Assembly (NCBI GenBank): GCA_036939755.1
Contig: JALLAZ010002522.1
Coordinates: 1-10,318, forward strand
From: Stephanodiscus triporus
Taxonomy: Eukaryota > Bacillariophyta > Thalassiosirophyceae > Thalassiosirales > Thalassiosiraceae
Direction: 5' to 3'
DNA length: 10,318 nucleotides
This document shows, one piece after another, positions 8,381 through 10,318 of this stretch. Position 1 is the first letter of the stretch. Every line of letters begins with the position of its first letter. The translations under genes were made by a program, and so were the position numbers. The notes beneath the pieces are model-generated. The model saw only the letters and a list, made by a program, of their open reading frames with translations, was not told where the DNA came from and did not search any database.

Positions 8381-8384
8381 AGAT

Positions 8385-8448
8385 TTATACCAATTCACAT
8401 CAAACAATTTGTAATGTATACGAATTCATTAGATACAAATTGGTATAA
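8385..8448. repeat. AT-rich foldback next to the satellite
   Basis: TTATACCAATT (8385-8395) and AATTGGTATAA (8438-8448) are perfect 11-base reverse complements. CAATTTGTA (8405-8413) and TACAAATTG (8434-8442) form a competing 9-base stem on the same right arm. The block ends about 20 bases before satellite similarity begins, so it may mark the array boundary or be a small foldback element. Confidence 0.75.
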
Positions 8449-8496
8449 AACATAGATACAAATAGGTCTCTCCCAACATATGAAAGGTTTTTGACA

Positions 8497-8726
8497 TTCT
8501 ATAATATAAGTGACGAGTCTCTGTCTGTCTGTCCGTCCGTGCAACGCGTGGAACTCAAACGTCGGAACCAGACCTTTGGCTACGTAGAAAAAACGACGGC
8601 CAGACACGACACACGAGGGCGAAAAACAAAAAATCCCGCCAGAATTTTTTCCCACTACGGCTAACGTAACAATTTTATATTATCTTTTCACTCTTCGTCC
8701 CGATTATTGGGACGGTTTAATCCTAG
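8497..8726 (+). mobile_element. Probable non-autonomous Helitron inserted in the satellite
   Basis: The inserted stretch begins (T)TCTATAATATAAG and ends with the hairpin CGTCCC-GATTATT-GGGACG (8696-8714), an 8-base spacer and CTAG (8723-8726), followed by T. Classical Helitrons start with TC, end with CTRR, carry a short GC-rich hairpin about 10 bases before the end, make no target duplication and insert between A and T. Satellite units elsewhere in the window give the empty site: GACA joins to TCCTC in front of ATATGCTG. The right boundary is exact; the left has one extra T before TC. At 230 bases it has no coding capacity for Rep/helicase, so it would depend on an autonomous element elsewhere. 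Confidence 0.75.
8518..8540 (+). repeat. Short CTGT/CCGT tetranucleotide repeat
   Basis: Imperfect tetranucleotides (CTGT then CCGT) occur about 20 bases inside the left end of the probable Helitron. It is the only low-complexity stretch in that element. Confidence 0.8.
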
Positions 8727-9735
8727 TCCTCTATATGCTGTGGATGGGGATCATATGGATCCATCATCATGCCATTCCCACCCCGTTTGTGAGTTGGGAT
8801 TTGGGAAATCAGCTGGATATCTTTAGTCACTGCTGAAAGCTGAATGAAGCCCTTGTGCATTGGTTGAGGCTCCAAACCCAAATGGACTGGTTCCCACATC
8901 CTCTCACAACATATGACAGTTTTTTGATATCCTTAATATGCTGTGGATGGGCATCATATGGAACCATCATCATGCCGTTCCCACCACATTTGTGGGTCGG
9001 GATTTGGGAAATCAGCTAAAATCTTAAGAATCGGCCTTGGTGCTGAATGAAGCCAATATTCAATTTTTGAGACTCCAAACCCACATGGACTGTTCCACAC
9101 ATTTTCTCACTCCCAACATATGAAAGGTGTTTGACATCCTTCATATGCTGTGGATGGGGATCATATGGATCCATCATCATGCCGTTCCTACCACATGTGT
9201 ATGTGTGGGTAGGGATTTGGGAAATCAGCTGAAATCATTAATCACTGCTTGGCACTAATTGAAATGAATATTGTGTATTTGCTGGACTCCAAACCAACAT
9301 GAATTGGTTCATACATTCTCTCCCAACATATGAAAAGTGTTTCACATCCTTCATATGCTGTGGATGGGGATATGGATCCATCATCATGCCATTCCCACCC
9401 CATTTGTGGGTTGGGATTTGGGAAATCAGCTGGATATCATTAGTCACTTCTTAAAGCTGAATGAAGCCCTTGTGCATTGGTTGAGGCTTCAAACCCACAT
9501 GGACTGGTTCCCACATCCTCTCCCAACATGGGAAAGGTAGTTTGACATCCTCAATATGCTGTGGATAGGGATCATATGGATCCATTGTCATGCCGTTCCT
9601 ACCACATTAGTAGGTCGGGATTTGGGAAATCAGCTGAAATCATTAATCACTGCTTGGCAATGAATGAAGCGAGTGTGTACTATGTGCTAGGCTCAAATTC
9701 CACATGGCTGGTTCTCACATCCTCTCCCAACCTCA

Positions 9736-10130
9736 CAAAAGCCAAAAATGGATCTACAAAATTAAATTGCTACAATTAGTTCAGCTTATTGCTTTTTCAG
9801 AGATATAATATATTGATCTACTCACTCTGTATTTGATCTACTAGTTGAATTTATTTCTGTGTTTACTATTTATTGCTTCAAAAGAAGCAATAAATTGTGT
9901 ATTTTGATCTACTACAAAAATAGTTCAATTTACAAAATTTATCACTATTTGATCCACGTACCATAAATACCTCCCACAACACGCAACCACAACACTGCAC
10001 AATCTAAAAAAACACTGACACCATGATCTCTCCTGTCTGCTGGCTTCCAGCGGCTCCAATTAAACAGGTGAGTGTGATCGCTGTTTGTCGCACGGTCGAT
10101 CTCAATCGTTGATCTCAATCTCCGCAACAC
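9736..10130. other. AT-rich segment replacing part of a satellite unit
   Basis: Satellite similarity stops near 9735 (after CTCTCCCAAC) and resumes near 10130 (at ATTTGTGGGTTGGG), with about 85-90 bases of expected unit missing, so this is an insertion with deletion or a recombination junction. The segment carries repeated TTTGATCTACTA-like motifs flanking a strong hairpin, and a GC-richer right part with a CAGGTGAGTG splice-donor-like site at 10065-10074. No Helitron or DNA-transposon ends are obvious and the exact boundaries are uncertain by several bases. Confidence 0.6.
9868..9895. repeat. 12-bp perfect hairpin with AAAA loop
   Basis: ATTTATTGCTTC (9868-9879) is fully complementary to GAAGCAATAAAT (9884-9895) across a four-base loop. 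It is flanked by direct copies of TTTGATCTACTA-like sequence (about 9833 and 9903). It is not followed by a T-run typical of terminators. Confidence 0.85.
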
Positions 10131-10318
10131 GGATTTGTGGGTTGGGATTTGGGAAATCAGCTGAAATCTGTAATCACTGCTTGGCACTAATTGAAGCAAT
10201 TAGACATTCATTAGGCTCCAAACCCACATGGACTGGTTCACACATCCTCTTCCAACATATGAAAGGTGTTTGACATCCTTCATATGCTGTGGATGGGGAT
10301 ATGGATCCATCATCATGC

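Larger units (their letters stand above)
8468..10318. repeat. Satellite-like tandem array, unit about 201-210 bases
   Basis: The landmark TGCTGTGGATGG starts units at 8736, 8939, 9146, 9356 (as TGCTGTGGATGGGG), 9557 (one change) and 10285, giving unit lengths of 203, 207, 210 and 201 before the array is disrupted. Other conserved blocks are ATGGATCCATCATCATGCC, GGGATTTGGGAAATCAGCTG, CCACATGGACTGGTT and CTCTCCCAACATATGAAAGG. A 30-base unit end is present at 8468-8497, left of an inserted element. The unit starting at 9557 is cut off near 9735, and similarity resumes mid-unit near 10130. The array continues beyond the right edge. Open frames inside it are incidental: they shift between units. 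Confidence 0.93.

Noticed and set aside
9337..9779. Open frames within the satellite units (67 and 72 codons)
   Set aside because: They are chance openings in tandem repeats; unit lengths differ by non-multiples of three, so the frame is not kept across the array.
9736..10130. Second Helitron
   Set aside because: No TC start, CTRR end or subterminal hairpin at the junctions, and part of the host unit is missing.
8468..10318. CRISPR array
   Set aside because: The units are over 200 bases and similar along their whole length, without short identical repeats separated by unique spacers.

Overview
The window reads as nuclear DNA of a microbial eukaryote. The evidence is a myosin heavy-chain gene with a GT-AG intron, no operon structure, and a long non-coding flank containing a satellite array and a probable Helitron. 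The single short intron, CpG-rich coding sequence, low-complexity Ser/Gly insertions in the motor and a coiled-coil tail without a recognisable dilute/DIL domain suggest a protist, perhaps a diatom or another stramenopile. That placement is inference; nothing here fixes the lineage. Layout: bases 1-4855 hold one plus-strand gene, a myosin whose 5' end lies before the window. Exon 1 (to 1548) carries the ATP-binding part of the motor. A 143-base intron (1549-1691) begins inside a GT microsatellite. Exon 2 (1692-4855) carries the rest of the motor, five IQ motifs, a long interrupted coiled coil and a lysine-rich C-terminus. The spliced frame is continuous over 1569 visible residues. Bases 4856-8467 contain no gene I can support. 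They hold an unusual number of short perfect inverted repeats, a degenerate 39-base minisatellite (about 5995-6136), a three-stem foldback cluster (6988-7107) and faint traces of an older tandem duplication (about 7398-7830). Bases 8468-10318 are a satellite array of roughly 201-210-base units with at least two interleaved unit types. It is interrupted twice: by a 230-base element with Helitron-like ends whose empty site can be read from neighbouring units, and by an approximately 390-base AT-rich segment of unknown origin that replaced part of a unit. The array runs off the right edge. The strongest observations are the Helitron in the satellite, the low-complexity insertions and TEDS-site glutamine in the motor, and the intron donor embedded in a GT repeat. 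I did not find a convincing new multi-gene system.
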